This document shows, piece by piece, positions 11,579 through 23,563 of a DNA stretch of 64,000 nt. The DNA is taken from the NCBI RefSeq assembly GCF_027595985.1, contig NC_073313.1:83888494-83952493 (forward strand). Reading direction: 5' to 3'. Under the pieces are notes generated by a model. It made no database searches. It had not been told where the DNA came from and saw only the letters and a program-made list of their open reading frames with translations. The position numbers were made by a program, and so were the translations under genes. The DNA comes from Sorex araneus. Lineage: Eukaryota; Chordata; Mammalia; Eulipotyphla; Soricidae. Each line of letters opens with the position of its first letter. Position 1 is the first letter of the stretch.

Positions 11579-11621
11579 TATATATGTATATATATTTTTA
11601 CATATATATATATATATATGA
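11579..11621. repeat. (TA)n tract at SINE tail
   Basis: tatatatgtatatat run starting immediately after the SINE tail. Confidence 0.9.
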
Positions 11622-11655
11622 AATCACACAAGGCTCAACCTTTAACAACATGTTA

Positions 11656-11970
11656 GTGATCTCTTATCACTGTATCACTGTATCACTGTCATCCCGTTGT
11701 TCGTGGATTTACTTGAGCGGGCACCAGTAACGTCTCTATTACACTCAGACCTGAGATTTTAGCAGCCTCTCCTTACTCATTTTTCCCAATGATTGGAGGC
11801 TCTTTCAGGGTTAGGGGAATGAGACCTATCGTTAATGTTTTTGGCACATCGAATATGCCACGGGTAGATGGGTAGATTGCCAGGCTCTGCCATGCAGGAG
11901 GGATACACTCGGTAGCTTGCCGGGCTCTCTGAGAGGTATGTATATATCATATACATATGTGATCTCTTAT
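11656..11970 (-). mobile_element. SOR SINE, long type with extra internal segment, with target-site duplication
   Basis: Flanked by gtgatctcttat at 11,656-11,667 and 11,959-11,970 (12 of 12). The minus copy has an actgtatcactg-type 3' end, then cgtctctatt, then about 95 extra bases (from acactcagacctgag to ggggaatgagacc, 11,740-11,832), then the usual tgtttttggcacatcgaa body. It is truncated before the tRNA-like head (ends ctctgagagg at 11,936) and is followed by a (TA)-rich filler. Confidence 0.9.
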
Positions 11971-12094
11971 AGAAGGACTTAATGGCCCCACGGTGAAGTA
12001 CAACAATCTTCACACTCTTTCCTCTAAGGAAACTTTTTTGTAGCATTTTCAGCGGTTTTTCATAACAAACTATACAAAATAAATTATTTAGGTT

Positions 12095-12210
12095 CTGCTT
12101 TGGGGCAGGGGCTGGGGTTCGAGGTGGAAACATCCAAAATATGGTGGTGGGAAGGTGTAATGGTGGTGGGATTATTGTTTGAATATTAAATGTAATCAAA
12201 TTTTGTGAAC
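12095..12210 (+). mobile_element. Short L1 3' end, diverged
   Basis: Resembles the last about 110 bp of an L1 3' UTR: aatggtggtgggattattg, then gtgaactac. No clear A-tail, because a SINE fragment follows directly. Confidence 0.45.
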
Positions 12211-12338
12211 TACCTGGCAAGCTCCCCGTGGCATATTGGATATGCCAAAAACAGTAACAACAAGTCTCACAATGGAGATGTTACTAGTGCCCGCTCAAGC
12301 AAATCAATGAACAATGGGAGGACAGTGATACAGTGAAG
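12211..12338 (+). mobile_element. SOR SINE, long type, 5'-truncated
   Basis: Plus strand, 3' half only: ctggcaagctccccgtggc, catattggatatgcc, gttactagtgcccgctc, ending gtgatacagtga. The tRNA-like head is missing. Confidence 0.88.
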
Positions 12339-12378
12339 TCCTACTTTATAAAATAAAAAATTACAAATAGGGTTGCAC

Positions 12379-12616
12379 AAAAGCCATGTAATCTTTTTTT
12401 TTAAATTTTATTTTATTGAATCACCGTGAGATAGTTCCAAGCTTTCATGTTTGGGTTACAATCTCACAATGATCAAACACCCACCCCTCCACCAGTGCAC
12501 ATTCCCCACCACCGATATCCCGGCTATGCCCCCCCTTTCCCACCCTCCCCCTGCCTCGTGGCAGACAATATTCCTCATAATCTCTACTTTTGGGCATTAT
12601 AAAAGCCATGTAATCT
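12379..12616 (-). mobile_element. 5'-truncated L1 3' UTR with perfect target-site duplication
   Basis: A 206-bp minus-strand insert (12,395-12,600) with poly(T) at its left end and the core accctccccctgcctcgtg. It is flanked by a perfect 16-bp duplication aaaagccatgtaatct (12,379-12,394 and 12,601-12,616). A clean example of target-primed reverse transcription. Confidence 0.95.
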
Positions 12617-14540
<1,924 letters not shown>

Positions 14541-14545
14541 GTGTG

Positions 14546-14696
14546 TTTTGGGGTACACACGCTATGCTCAGTGCTTACTCTTAGATGTTCAGGAATTACT
14601 CCTGGCAGGCTCAGGGCACCAAATAGGTTGCCGGGTATTGAACCTGGGTTGACTACAAGCCAGGCCATAACCCTAACCACTGTACTCTCTCTGGCT

Positions 14697-14698
<2 letters not shown>
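14546..14698 (-). mobile_element. SOR SINE, short type, old
   Basis: Minus copy: ttttggggtacacacgctat, ggaattactcctggcagg, attgaacctgggttg, head ending ctctggctctt. The adjoining (TA)n lies on the head side. Confidence 0.8.

Positions 14699-14747
<49 letters not shown>
14699..14747. repeat. (TA)24 microsatellite
   Basis: Pure TA dinucleotides, likely length-polymorphic. Confidence 0.98.
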
Positions 14748-14753
<6 letters not shown>

Positions 14754-14967
14754 ACAAAATGATGGGTTTTGAGTAGCCAAGAGTGCTCCATACCTGATCC
14801 TTGGACAAGTGGGCATTGCCATTAATGTAATGGTATACCATTAACGAATGGCATATGCCACTCATACAAATGCGTTTGAACTCAATAAGACATGACACCT
14901 TTGAATATTAATAGTCTACTGGTGTCTGACTAGCGTGTATAACATCTTGATCTTGTTTTTACAATAG

Positions 14968-15036
14968 TGGGAGAACCCAAAGGCAACTTTTGGAATATGG
15001 AAAAAAGGGGAGGTTGAAGAACTTGCCCTTTGAAAG
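14968..15036 (+). CDS. FRMD7: FRMD7 exon 10 (FERM-adjacent region)
   Basis: Length 69 nt, as in human. Reads (S)[19 protein letters not shown] then PFER across the splice. The basic GRTQRQ...KKGRLK segment is the FERM-adjacent motif region, a phosphorylation-prone stretch in FERM proteins. Acceptor tttttacaatag, donor gtacat. Intact. Confidence 0.97.
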
Positions 15037-15151
15037 GTACATGGTTTCATTTGCCCTTTCTCATGATCATTTTTAAGTTTACCTTGGAGATTTTTATGTA
15101 TACTGTATCCCAGTAAATGTGATTTCAGCTTGTTCTATTTGGGAATTTCAG

Positions 15152-15227
15152 GAAACATTACCCTTCTCAGTACCATGAACGGCAGTGCAGGTCCTCACCA
15201 GACATCCTCTCTGATGTGTCAAAACAA
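15152..15227 (+). CDS. FRMD7: FRMD7 exon 11
   Basis: Length 76 nt, as in human, after a very short intron (115 bp). Reads [20 protein letters not shown] then DVSKQ. It links the FERM-adjacent region to the long tail. Acceptor ggaatttcag, donor gtaagg. Intact. Confidence 0.97.
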
Positions 15228-15885
15228 GTAAGGCTTCTAGAAATTTCTACCTTTTTAGACAAAAGTAATGCATCCACATTTTAAATGCTCCCAAGTTTTG
15301 ACTCCAGCGTGGAAAGAGGTTGATCAATTTGTGTAGGTGAGCCTCCTGGAGAGGTCTAGCTGGTCTGTCTTTCCAGCCAATAGGAGACTCGTGAGCCATC
15401 ACTGGCATGCATTTTAAAGATTAGAAATGATCTGACACATTTTCAAAGACAATTGGTAATTCTAAAATATTGCAAAATAAAAATACTAATTACCTTCTCT
15501 GGCTTTGTATTATTTAAGTGATGAGTTCTGCTTTTTTAAACTTATGAATGTCTTAATTCTTAGGGAAGCTGTAAGGTCTGGGGCTAAGGTTTTAAAATAC
15601 TTTTGCTGAATAATTTTATAACTTAATTGAAGGTCAAAGTGCTATTCTCTTGGAACTGTGAGACGGTGACTTCATTAGAATTTTATATTACAAAACATGT
15701 TAAGTTTTTCTCTCTCTAAAAGGAAAAGAATAAGTACGAGTATCATTAATTATCATGTCTTCGGTTAAAGTGACAGGCCGGTTTTATCTGGAAGGCATCA
15801 TAGAGGTTTAATGCTGAAAGATATCATCTAATATATGAACCTCATATGCCGTTCATGTCCGTTCTTGCTACTGTTTTTATATTTT
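15228..15885. other. FRMD7 intron 11, 5' part
   Basis: AT-rich unique-looking intron with no repeat or exon recognised. Confidence 0.6.
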
Positions 15886-15887
15886 TG

Positions 15888-16022
15888 GTGGTTCTTGAGC
15901 CACATCCTCTGCTTGAGGATTACTCCTGGTGGTGCTCAAGAGAGCATATGCATTGTTGGCAAATTGAACAAGGGTTAGCCTGGGCAAGGCAAATGCCTAA
16001 CCCCCTGTACTCTCTTAACCCC
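15888..16022 (-). mobile_element. SOR SINE, short type, old
   Basis: Minus copy: gttcttgagccacatcctc, ggattactcctggtggtg, ggcaaggcaaatgcc, head ending cttaacccc. Confidence 0.75.
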
Positions 16023-16064
16023 CTGATACTCTCTTAAAGGAAATAGGGAGGAAGTTGGAGCAGG

Positions 16065-16146
16065 AAGGTTAAGAGCCTTGTGTAAAAATACATAGCAGAG
16101 CCAGACCACAACCCCATTTACGTAGCTTCTAAATCATACTGTTAGA
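16065..16146 (+). repeat. MIR SINE fragment
   Basis: ggttaagagccttgtg, agcagagccagaccac and cttctaaatcatactg match the conserved MIR core layout (ggttaag...cagagcc...gcttaacca) in order. Confidence 0.55.
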
Positions 16147-16239
16147 GGTACAGTACTGGGTAAATACATAAAGGGACTAGAGTCTAGGAGTGGGGTGACA
16201 ATGAGAAAAGGGGAAAGTTGCATATTGGGGGAAGGTGGT

Positions 16240-16376
16240 TTGGGCCACACCTGGTTGTGCTCAGGGATTACTCCTGGTGATGTTCAGGGAACCTTAGGTG
16301 GTACTGGGGATCAAACCAGAGTTAGCTGCATGCAAAATAAGCGCATAAACCTCTGTACTATCTACCCAGTCAGAGT
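16240..16376 (-). mobile_element. SOR SINE, short type, old
   Basis: Minus copy: tttgggccacacctgg, gctcagggattactcctgg, gctgcatgcaaaataagc. It ends about 200 bp upstream of exon 12. Confidence 0.75.
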
Positions 16377-16579
16377 TATATATTTTTAAGCACATGAATT
16401 GGCTTGTAGTACCAGTTATTACTCTGTCTGTAGTTATCAGCCCTGCACTAGAACATGGGTTGAAATAGCTTGCCAAGAACACTGCCTTTGCAAAATTCAA
16501 GACTACTTTAAATCTCTGCCCTCACCCCGATCAAATAGCTTTTCCCTTCTTTGGCCAAATATGTCCTTTTCCTCTGCAG

Positions 16580-17674
16580 GTGGAAGATTTGAGGCTAGCG
16601 TATGGCGGTGGGTACTACCGAACTGTCAATGGAGTGCACGTATCTGAGCCAGTGCTAGACAGCAGACGGAGAAACTCTGCAGTGGAGGTGACATTCGCAG
16701 CGGAGCTGGAGCGTTCCAAGCCAGAGGCAGACCCCATATCATTCCATCAGTCCCAAAGCAGCAGCTCTTTCCCTTTTCTTTACACAGACCCTGTCTTTAA
16801 CATTGACCCTGATCCTGATGTGGATCCCAGAGACTACTTTGAGGAAAGGAGTCCTCTAAGCTCCTTCCAAACACGCTATAAGTTTGCTGACAGTCACATG
16901 AGCACATCTTCTGGCCTTCCAAATAAAGTGAGCCCAGCAAGGCAACTAACATACACAGATGTGCCCTATATTCCTTGTACTGGTCAGCAGGTGGATATTA
17001 TGCCCCCTCAAGTGTTTTTTTACGTGGACAGGCCTCCCCAGGTGCCCAGACGCTCTCCAATCATGGCAGAGGAAAGGGAAAGGCCAGACAGATGTCGAGA
17101 GCCGGCTGCTATGAAACCAGCCAAAAGAAGTCCAAGGAATATCAGAGTGCAGCGATTTCAACAAGGCTACCATGAACTCCAAGGAGCTATGGCCAGGACT
17201 AGTGGTAGGAGTAATACCAATGTAACTCAAGAAGAGGAAGACTCTAATTTAGAAGATGTCTTTGCATACAGCATTCAGGAGCAAACCCCTAAACGGTCTC
17301 AGAGTCAGTCAGATATGAAAATGATTCGTTTTCCTTTTGGGTCCGAATTTAGACCTTTGGGACCTTGTCCTGCCCTGAGTCGTAAAGCCGACCTGTTTAC
17401 ATACATGTTGACTGAGCAGGAATTTCCACCAGTTGTTATGGACCGGGGAACAGCAGAGAGGTATGTAGCTAGTGAATCCAGTGATTCTGAGTCAGAGATT
17501 CTTAAAACAGACTACTACCCTTTGTATGGCAAAGGAATAAGATCACCTAGAACCAGAATCCGTTTGTCTTCTGGTAGTCTACAGCTGGAAGAGGAAGAGG
17601 AAGATGTTTCTTTTAATACACCCGCTGTGGAAGACAGGACTTTGTTAAAACCATATAATTACTTTTTAGCTTAA
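16580..17674 (+). CDS. FRMD7: FRMD7 exon 12: C-terminal tail and stop codon
   Basis: Encodes 364 residues plus TAA, exactly the length of the human last coding exon (residues 351-714). It starts [20 protein letters not shown] and ends LKPYNYFLA. Acceptor cttttcctctgcag. The tail is low in predicted fold: a Ser-rich cluster ([16 protein letters not shown]), an Asp-rich stretch ([12 protein letters not shown]), the conserved [13 protein letters not shown], then [32 protein letters not shown], a SSDSESEIL acidic-Ser motif and an EEEEED run. Strong conservation with no stop or indel suggests long-term selection, which contrasts with the exon 7 frameshift. The initial GTG is codon 351 after splicing, not a start codon. 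Confidence 0.98.
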   Translation: MEDLRLAYGGGYYRTVNGVHVSEPVLDSRRRNSAVEVTFAAELERSKPEADPISFHQSQSSSSFPFLYTDPVFNIDPDPDVDPRDYFEERSPLSSFQTRYKFADSHMSTSSGLPNKVSPARQLTYTDVPYIPCTGQQVDIMPPQVFFYVDRPPQVPRRSPIMAEERERPDRCREPAAMKPAKRSPRNIRVQRFQQGYHELQGAMARTSGRSNTNVTQEEEDSNLEDVFAYSIQEQTPKRSQSQSDMKMIRFPFGSEFRPLGPCPALSRKADLFTYMLTEQEFPPVVMDRGTAERYVASESSDSESEILKTDYYPLYGKGIRSPRTRIRLSSGSLQLEEEEEDVSFNTPAVEDRTLLKPYNYFLA

Positions 17675-18506
17675 AACACCTAATTCAGTGAACATTTTAG
17701 GGCCAGTTCCATATTACAAACTTTGGTGGAAAATAAGCAAATGTCTTAGAGACACCATTTTCTTAGTTACTCCATACTGATATCATTAAGGGACTCTTCA
17801 AAGTTTGGGCACCTCACGCATAAAAATTGGCTCCTGTCTCATGCACCGAGCTCAAATCTTCTTTCTTTGAAGGGATTCTGGAACATGCCCTCTGCTCACC
17901 AGAAATGTGCTGGTATGAGGTGGGCCCTGGCCATGTCCACTATACACTTCTCCATAGAGACTCAACATGAAGGCTCGGTTCTTCAACACTGAAGATGGAG
18001 AAAGTATGCTTAGGCACACAGACTTGGCTTCTGAGCTCATTTAGTGAGTTAGTACATTGTGAACAGGCTGGTCATTTTAAACAGTGCTATGAGTAAAGGT
18101 ATTGGTACTTATTATTTTCATGGTGATCCTGTTAAATAGAGGTCGTGTTCCACATTACAGAAGCCAATTTTTGAAAGATGTGTCGGGGTGGGGTATGGAC
18201 CTCAGCAACAAAATAGGTCCTCATGAAAGCACATTTGCTGATGATGCATCTAGGACTTGGAGAAATTCTAAATTGAGAAATACATGAATTCCTCTATTTC
18301 TAAAGCCGGATTATGCCTCATGAGAATATAAAAATGTTGGAAATTACCTCTCATCTTAACTATTACCTGTAGTGAAAGCTCAAAGTTAACGTGTTGATTT
18401 GTTTAATCTATTATCTCCTGTAAGGTATTGTCATAACTGGTTGCATGTATTTAAGTGAGACATGAAATGAATGGCATTTTAATAAAGAGTGATGAAAATC
18501 AGTTTA
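17675..18506 (+). other. FRMD7: FRMD7 3' UTR
   Basis: About 830 nt from the stop to the likely cleavage site. No SINE or L1 sequence recognised. Open frames inside are not conserved in kind with anything I know. Confidence 0.8.
18481..18486 (+). terminator. FRMD7 poly(A) signal AATAAA
   Basis: Canonical hexamer, the most plausible one downstream of the stop. Cleavage is expected 10-25 nt later. Confidence 0.75.
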
Positions 18507-18724
18507 TTAAACAAAATAAGTGGTATGTATAATCTTCCTTTTGTTTCAATTGCAGAAGTAGCTGCCTCTAGCCTATTAAGAGAAGAACCAGAAAAAAAAT
18601 TGGAGGAGGTGGTGCAAATGCATAGTTAGGCATGGAGAAGTGGTAACATTGGGCTAGCTGAGAAAAAAAAGAATAGTACGGAAACCAAAGTGAGTTAATG
18701 CACCAACATTATGTTGTTGTTTTT
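18507..18724. other. Intergenic spacer
   Basis: No feature seen. Confidence 0.5.
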
Positions 18725-18972
18725 GTTTCACGGTTGGTAGCCTCCCAAGTGGTATTCAGGAGGTCCGGGAGTCCTACCTGTGATTCTGAGGGCTGAGGAT
18801 GTAATGCTACTTAGACCCTGGGTGCCAGTAACATCTGAGTCACACCAGGGATGCTGGGAACCCCCAGGGCCTCACTTATTGGTGCCCTTGGGGGCCTTAA
18901 GGGCTGTACTTGTGAACCATGTGGTGCTGGGAATCAAACCCAGGTCAAGTGCATGCTCGCCTATCAGCCCAC
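18725..18972 (-). mobile_element. Old SOR-related SINE, extended variant
   Basis: Minus strand: cctcccaagtggtattcagg, gatgctgggaacccccag, ccatgtggtgctgggaatc, aaacccaggtcaagtgc. The body is longer than the short type and shares wording (cctcccaag, ctgaggatgt, cttgggccctg) with 44,820-45,105. It may represent an older subfamily. Confidence 0.6.
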
Positions 18973-19094
18973 AGATTCTATTCTTGACCCTTTCTGATTT
19001 TCTTTACTATGACTCCTGGAGAGTATAATTTTCCATTTGAGTATTTCATCGATTGATTTTAAGAGTAGACATAACCATTTTTTTTACTTAAAAA

Positions 19095-19520
19095 TTTTGG
19101 TTGTAGGGCCACACCTAGTGGTGCTCAGGGCTTACTCTTGGCTCTGATCCCAGGGATCCTTTGGGGAGAAGGTTTTAGTATTTAAAATTTTTCTTTAGAA
19201 TCACAATGAGACACACAGTTATAAATTTGTTCATGATTGGGTTTCAGTCAGACGTCTCTTCACCAGTGTACATTTCCCACCACACCAGTGTCACCAGTTT
19301 CCCTCCAGCCCTCCTCCCCACAGCCTGTTATCTCTATGGCAGGCACTTTTCTTCTCTCTCTTTTTCTGTCTCTCTCATTTGGGGCATTATGGTTTGCAAT
19401 ACAGATACTGCAAAGGATTATTTTTGCCAGGGCTCGGGACCATAAGTAGTGCAGAAGATTGAACCCACGTTGGCTACCAGCAAGGCAAATGTCCTCCCTG
19501 CTGTCCTATCACTCCTGTAC
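19095..19520 (-). mobile_element. SOR SINE interrupted by an L1 3' end
   Basis: The left part, 19,103-19,165 (agggccacacctagtggtgc), and right part, 19,426-19,515 (gggctcgggaccataag, gaacccacgttggctacc, aaggcaaatgtcc), form one short-type SINE on the minus strand, split by the insert at 19,175-19,425. Confidence 0.7.
19175..19425 (-). mobile_element. L1 3' UTR, 5'-truncated (subfamily with ttcatgattgggtttcag)
   Basis: Minus strand: left terminus tttagaatcacaatgagac, core cttcaccagtgtacatttcc, ggggcattatggtttgcaat. It splits a pre-existing SINE, so it is the younger insertion. Confidence 0.7.
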
Positions 19521-20235
19521 AAGAGCTTTAAACCTATGACTCAGTAGAGGAATTATTTCTTTACTCTCCCTTACTCTGTATACTGTGGAAGTCCTTTATA
19601 ACATGTCTTGCTTCAGCCCTTTCCCTCATTCGAATACATTTCTTGCTGCTCCTGTACACATAACCAGTGGCACATTAGTTTAGAATAGTTACTTAATAAG
19701 ACCATGTGTAAGCTCAGTCACCTCTATAGTAATCCTACAGATCCACATTTCCCAAGAGAGCGACACTGCCTCCCCTCCCCCATGGAAGAGGCACTGAAAC
19801 AATGTGTGTGGGGTGCTGTCACAGACTCAGTGAAACTAGTGGGTGCTTTCTGTTCGTTAACTGAAAGAAGCTGGATTGTCAGAAGGAAACCTGGGAGGGG
19901 ATGATAAAACGCGTACATTTGGGACTCTCTGCTAAGTTCTTAAAGGTAAGTGCATCTTTTCTGTAGGAAAATCTCCAAATCCTCTTTGCTGTTTGTACCT
20001 TCTCACCTCAATTTCTGAAAGTCTTGGTGAAATTTGCTTTCCCCAGAGAACTATGAGTTGGAAATGTGCATAACATTTCCTCGAAAACTACATTTAACAA
20101 CAAAATTCATTTTTCAACCTAGAACTTTTTGTATGTGAAAAGCGACTCTTTCACTTTATTTCAACAGGAGGCAAAAACTAGGACAGATATTCATTACAGC
20201 TCTAATTACTGTTGTTTTAGTTTGGGCAGAGAGGT
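19521..20235. other. Intergenic spacer
   Basis: Unique-looking DNA between the two convergent 3' ends. The small frames at 19,704-19,918 are not convincing. Confidence 0.5.
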
Positions 20236-20239
20236 TGGT

Positions 20240-20458
20240 CCTAAGTAGTAGTCAGGCAGTGAGGCGCCATCCCTGGCCAGACAGATCAGTGCTTAGAGCA
20301 GGTAAACGGGTACTGCTTGGGCCCTGTGATGCTAAGGGGCCACAAAGGATACACCTGGTTGTGATTGGGGGAATCATGTAGTACAAGGGACTAAACCCAG
20401 GGCCTCGAGGTGCAAGGCATACACAGCCCAGTTCTTTAAGCAATCTCCCTGCCTCCAT
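20240..20458 (-). mobile_element. Old SOR-related SINE, extended variant
   Basis: Minus strand wording: cttgggccctgtgatgctaa, ggccacaaaggatacacc, gactaaacccagggcctc, gtgcaaggcatacac. Heavily diverged. Confidence 0.5.
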
Positions 20459-20499
20459 AATCATCTTTAAGTGTAGCAATTACCATTTAGATTTCATTT

Positions 20500-21712
20500 C
20501 TTTTTAAAATTTTTATTTCTGTTCTTACTTTTCCCTCAAGTTTTATTTTATGAAATCATTGTGATTTGGACTGGAGCCATAGCACAGCGGGTAGGGCGTT
20601 TGCCTTGCAGGCGGCCAACCCAAGTTCGATTCCTCTGTCCCTCTTGAAGAGCCCCGCAAGCTCTTCTGCCCACACGGCAGAGCCTGACAACCTACCGTGA
20701 CGTATTCAATATGCCAAAAACAGTAACAAGTCTCACAATGGAGACGTTACTGGTGCCCGCTCGAGCAGATCAATGAGCAATGGGACAACAGTGCTTAGGA
20801 CAGTGCTAGGACATTGTGATTTGCAAAGTTATTCATAGCTGGGCTTTAGACAATGTTCTACCACAGATCTTGCCACCAGTTTCATCTTCCCTAAACCAGT
20901 GTTTCCAGATTCTCTCTTGACCCCCCTCCCCTCCCCCCATCTCAACAGGCACCTTTTAAAATCTGTTTAAGTTTGGTTCTCATGATTTCAGTATTGTTGA
21001 CTCTGATTTGAATAGGTAGCTCTATCATTCCTTAACACCACCTTTGTACCTTGACCCTTGCCCCCATTGCTTCTCATCTGTCTCTTGTCTCTTCTCCCCA
21101 CTCTCCACTCATTATCTTTCCTTCTCTTCTCTATACTTAGGGACCAAGGGTGATCTAGGCATCTCCCTTTAAGTCACTGCATTTCCTCACCCAGTTACTC
21201 TAAATATCACATATAAGTGATATCATCTTGTCTTTATCCTTTTCTTCTGGCTTACTTCATTTAACATGGTATCTTCCCGTTCCATCCATGTTGCAGCAAA
21301 CTGAATTATTTCATCACTCCTCACTGCTGTATAGTATTCCATTTCCATTGTATACATATACACCACATCTTCATTACCCACTGATCTGTTGTTTGGTTTC
21401 TAGGTTGGTTCCAAGTCTTAGCTGTAGTACTAAGTGCTACAATGAATAATGGTGCACATGTTCTTCTGAATGAATATTTTTCTGTCCTGGGGGTAAATGC
21501 ACCAAAGAAGAATTGCTGAGTGGTATGTCAGCTCAACTATAACGTTACTGAGAACCCTACATACTATTTTCCATAGGGGCTGAATCAGAAAACATTCCCA
21601 TGAGCAGTGGATGAGAGTTCTTTTTCTACCACATTCCCAACACAGATTGTTCTCATTATTTTGATTATGTGCCAATCTCACTGGTGTAAGATGGACATCT
21701 CCTTCTGGTGTT
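20500..21712 (-). mobile_element. L1 3' end including ORF2 C-terminus, interrupted by a SINE
   Basis: Minus strand. 21,430-21,681 encodes the C-terminal part of L1 ORF2 (NENNLCWECGRKRTLIHCSW, CIYPQDRKIF), with the expected Cys/His-containing segment. 21,228-21,430 continues it with frame damage. The 3' UTR runs leftward through a polypurine block (ggggaggggaggggggg on the minus strand near 20,925-20,940) to a 3' terminus near 20,500. Because it joins recognisable ORF2 to this 3' UTR, it supports the L1 assignment of the many 3' ends in this window. Confidence 0.85.
20557..20823 (+). mobile_element. SOR SINE, long type, nested in L1, with perfect target-site duplication
   Basis: The insert 20,569-20,811 lies between perfect 12-bp copies of cattgtgatttg (20,557-20,568 and 20,812-20,823). 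Complete head (gactggagccatagcacagc, B box caagttcgattcc), long-type body (agagcctgacaacctacc), and a 3' end of repeated cagtgcttaggacagtgc without an A-tail. Confidence 0.95.
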
Positions 21713-21804
21713 AAAGTCCCAAGTATGAAGGAGAAGTAAAATGAGAAAGAAATTAAGACAATGAGATACCATAGTACGTTTCCCCCTACTCAAGAAAACA
21801 AACA

Positions 21805-23538
21805 TTAATGACCACAAAGTTTAAATATTTATTTTTCACTCCCCCCCCCACAAACACTAGAGTATACTTTGTCTAGAAACTGTTTACAGGACTAATAACA
21901 ACAAACAAGCAATACAATTTCTATTTGTGGTGTGGTTGTGTTATAGAGGCTTAAGTATTCAATTTATAAATTTGTTGCCTTTACTTTTACAAAAATATTC
22001 ATTTCATTCATGAAATGTGCTGCAAAATTACTTCCAGATCTTTACCAATTAATTATAAACTGATTTGGGTTTTAGTCACATTGCAGGTAAAAATTTTAAC
22101 TGAACAATTATTTCTAAACACAATGTGTTAAAATTGTTATGGTATAGGCACCAATTACAACAACATTTCTGGCATATGGCACAACTTATTCAAGGACATT
22201 TCATATTACAAAATAATAAGATAATGGTCATTTTGGTTAAAAATGGTTTGGAGAACATCTTTCTTCCAATATTTGGCAATTACTGATATTTTTAAAAATG
22301 ACTTTTGTGCAAAGACGAAACTGCAGATCCCAACAACAAAATATTAACTATTAAAACTAATATCAATAATTCTACAACTACTGAAATAGAGACCCAGTTC
22401 AGAACTTAGGCAGGCATAATATATATATATTGAGTTTAAGAGAAAAAAGGTATTACTCATGTAACAGTACCATAAATATAACTGAAAACCAATTGTACAG
22501 ACTAACTCACCATTCTACAGACAGAAGTCATCCTGTACTATGGTTATTTTCACATGAACTACACAATGGTCACTTAAATACAGTTTCAAAAATGAACAAC
22601 TGATGCTTAAGTACTAATAATTAGGAAAAACGAAGTCCATAAATAGTTTACAGGACATTTCACTACCATGACAAACATATGCTCTTGTTACTTATATTAA
22701 TACTCACTGATCAGGTATGTAATTACATGATCATCAGTGTTTTAGGCTTCCCAAATCTAAGCATATGATACACAATTTGAATTGAAGATTTTAAAAATGA
22801 AGCCTGATCTAATTCTTGCAGTAGTACCAAAAATCCATCCTTGGATAAATGGTATTTAACATAAAATTCCAACCATGTTAGAAAACCGGTTAATTGTCTC
22901 TTCCGAAGAGAAGAGTTACCTTTGTTGTTACGGTTTACTCACAAATGCTTCAAACATGGGGCTCTCAAATGTGATCATCATTGAGATGCCAAGAATATCT
23001 TATCAAATGTGTAGAAGAGTCAACACACTTCCAGGTTTCATTTCCAAAAGCTCAGAAAAATCTATTGCAAGAAGGTATGACCTGTTTCTATCTTCCCACC
23101 AACAGTCATTTTTAAAATATGTTTGTGCTAAAACTTAAAAAAAAGCATTCTGAAGCATAATGATTTATGAAAGGTAAAAATTTGGGATGAATTTGAAAAA
23201 CTTATAAGTTTTATGAGTGTGCAGATGAGAAAAGGTCAAAACATAAAAGGTACTCATCCTATTAAGTAATAATGATACTTAAAAACAAAAAAGTATCTCA
23301 ACATTTTTCTAGAATACAGGCGAAACTATAGTATTAAAAGACAGTTCTTACAAAACAATCTCTTGAAAATATAAAATGAAAACACTTAGCAAAATAGTTG
23401 AGTAGCTTTCTCCAAAACATCAATGTTGCAAAGAGCTAAAGGCACATGAAACTTATGAATTAAGCATTGTTAAGCTTGAAGTAGGTTTGGTGGGTTTCTC
23501 TGGATCCATACCAAACAGAAGCCACTAATAAAACCTTC
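21805..23538 (-). other. STK26: STK26 3' UTR
   Basis: About 1.73 kb of AT-rich, SINE-free sequence from the stop to a poly(A) signal at 21,828. Open frames on either strand in it (for example 22,875-23,138 +) are not coding. Confidence 0.8.
21828..21833 (-). terminator. STK26 poly(A) signal AATAAA
   Basis: tttatt on the + strand. The most distal canonical signal before L1 sequence begins at about 21,712. Cleavage is expected near 21,805-21,815. Confidence 0.65.
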
Positions 23539-23563
23539 TTAGGAGGATTCATCTGCTGAACAC
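23539..23563 (-). CDS. STK26: STK26 exon 11: C-terminus and stop
   Basis: Completes a split Lys codon, then reads CSADESS and TAA. Human ends in CSADESP, so only the last residue differs. Acceptor cattttatag. Confidence 0.95.

Noticed and set aside
16580-16582. GTG as a start codon of a 364-codon gene
   Set aside because: It is preceded by a polypyrimidine tract and AG acceptor (cttttcctctgcag) and continues FRMD7 from exon 11 in phase 0. It is an internal Val codon.
22875-23138. 87-codon + strand frame
   Set aside because: Lies antisense in the STK26 3' UTR; chance frame in AT-rich sequence.
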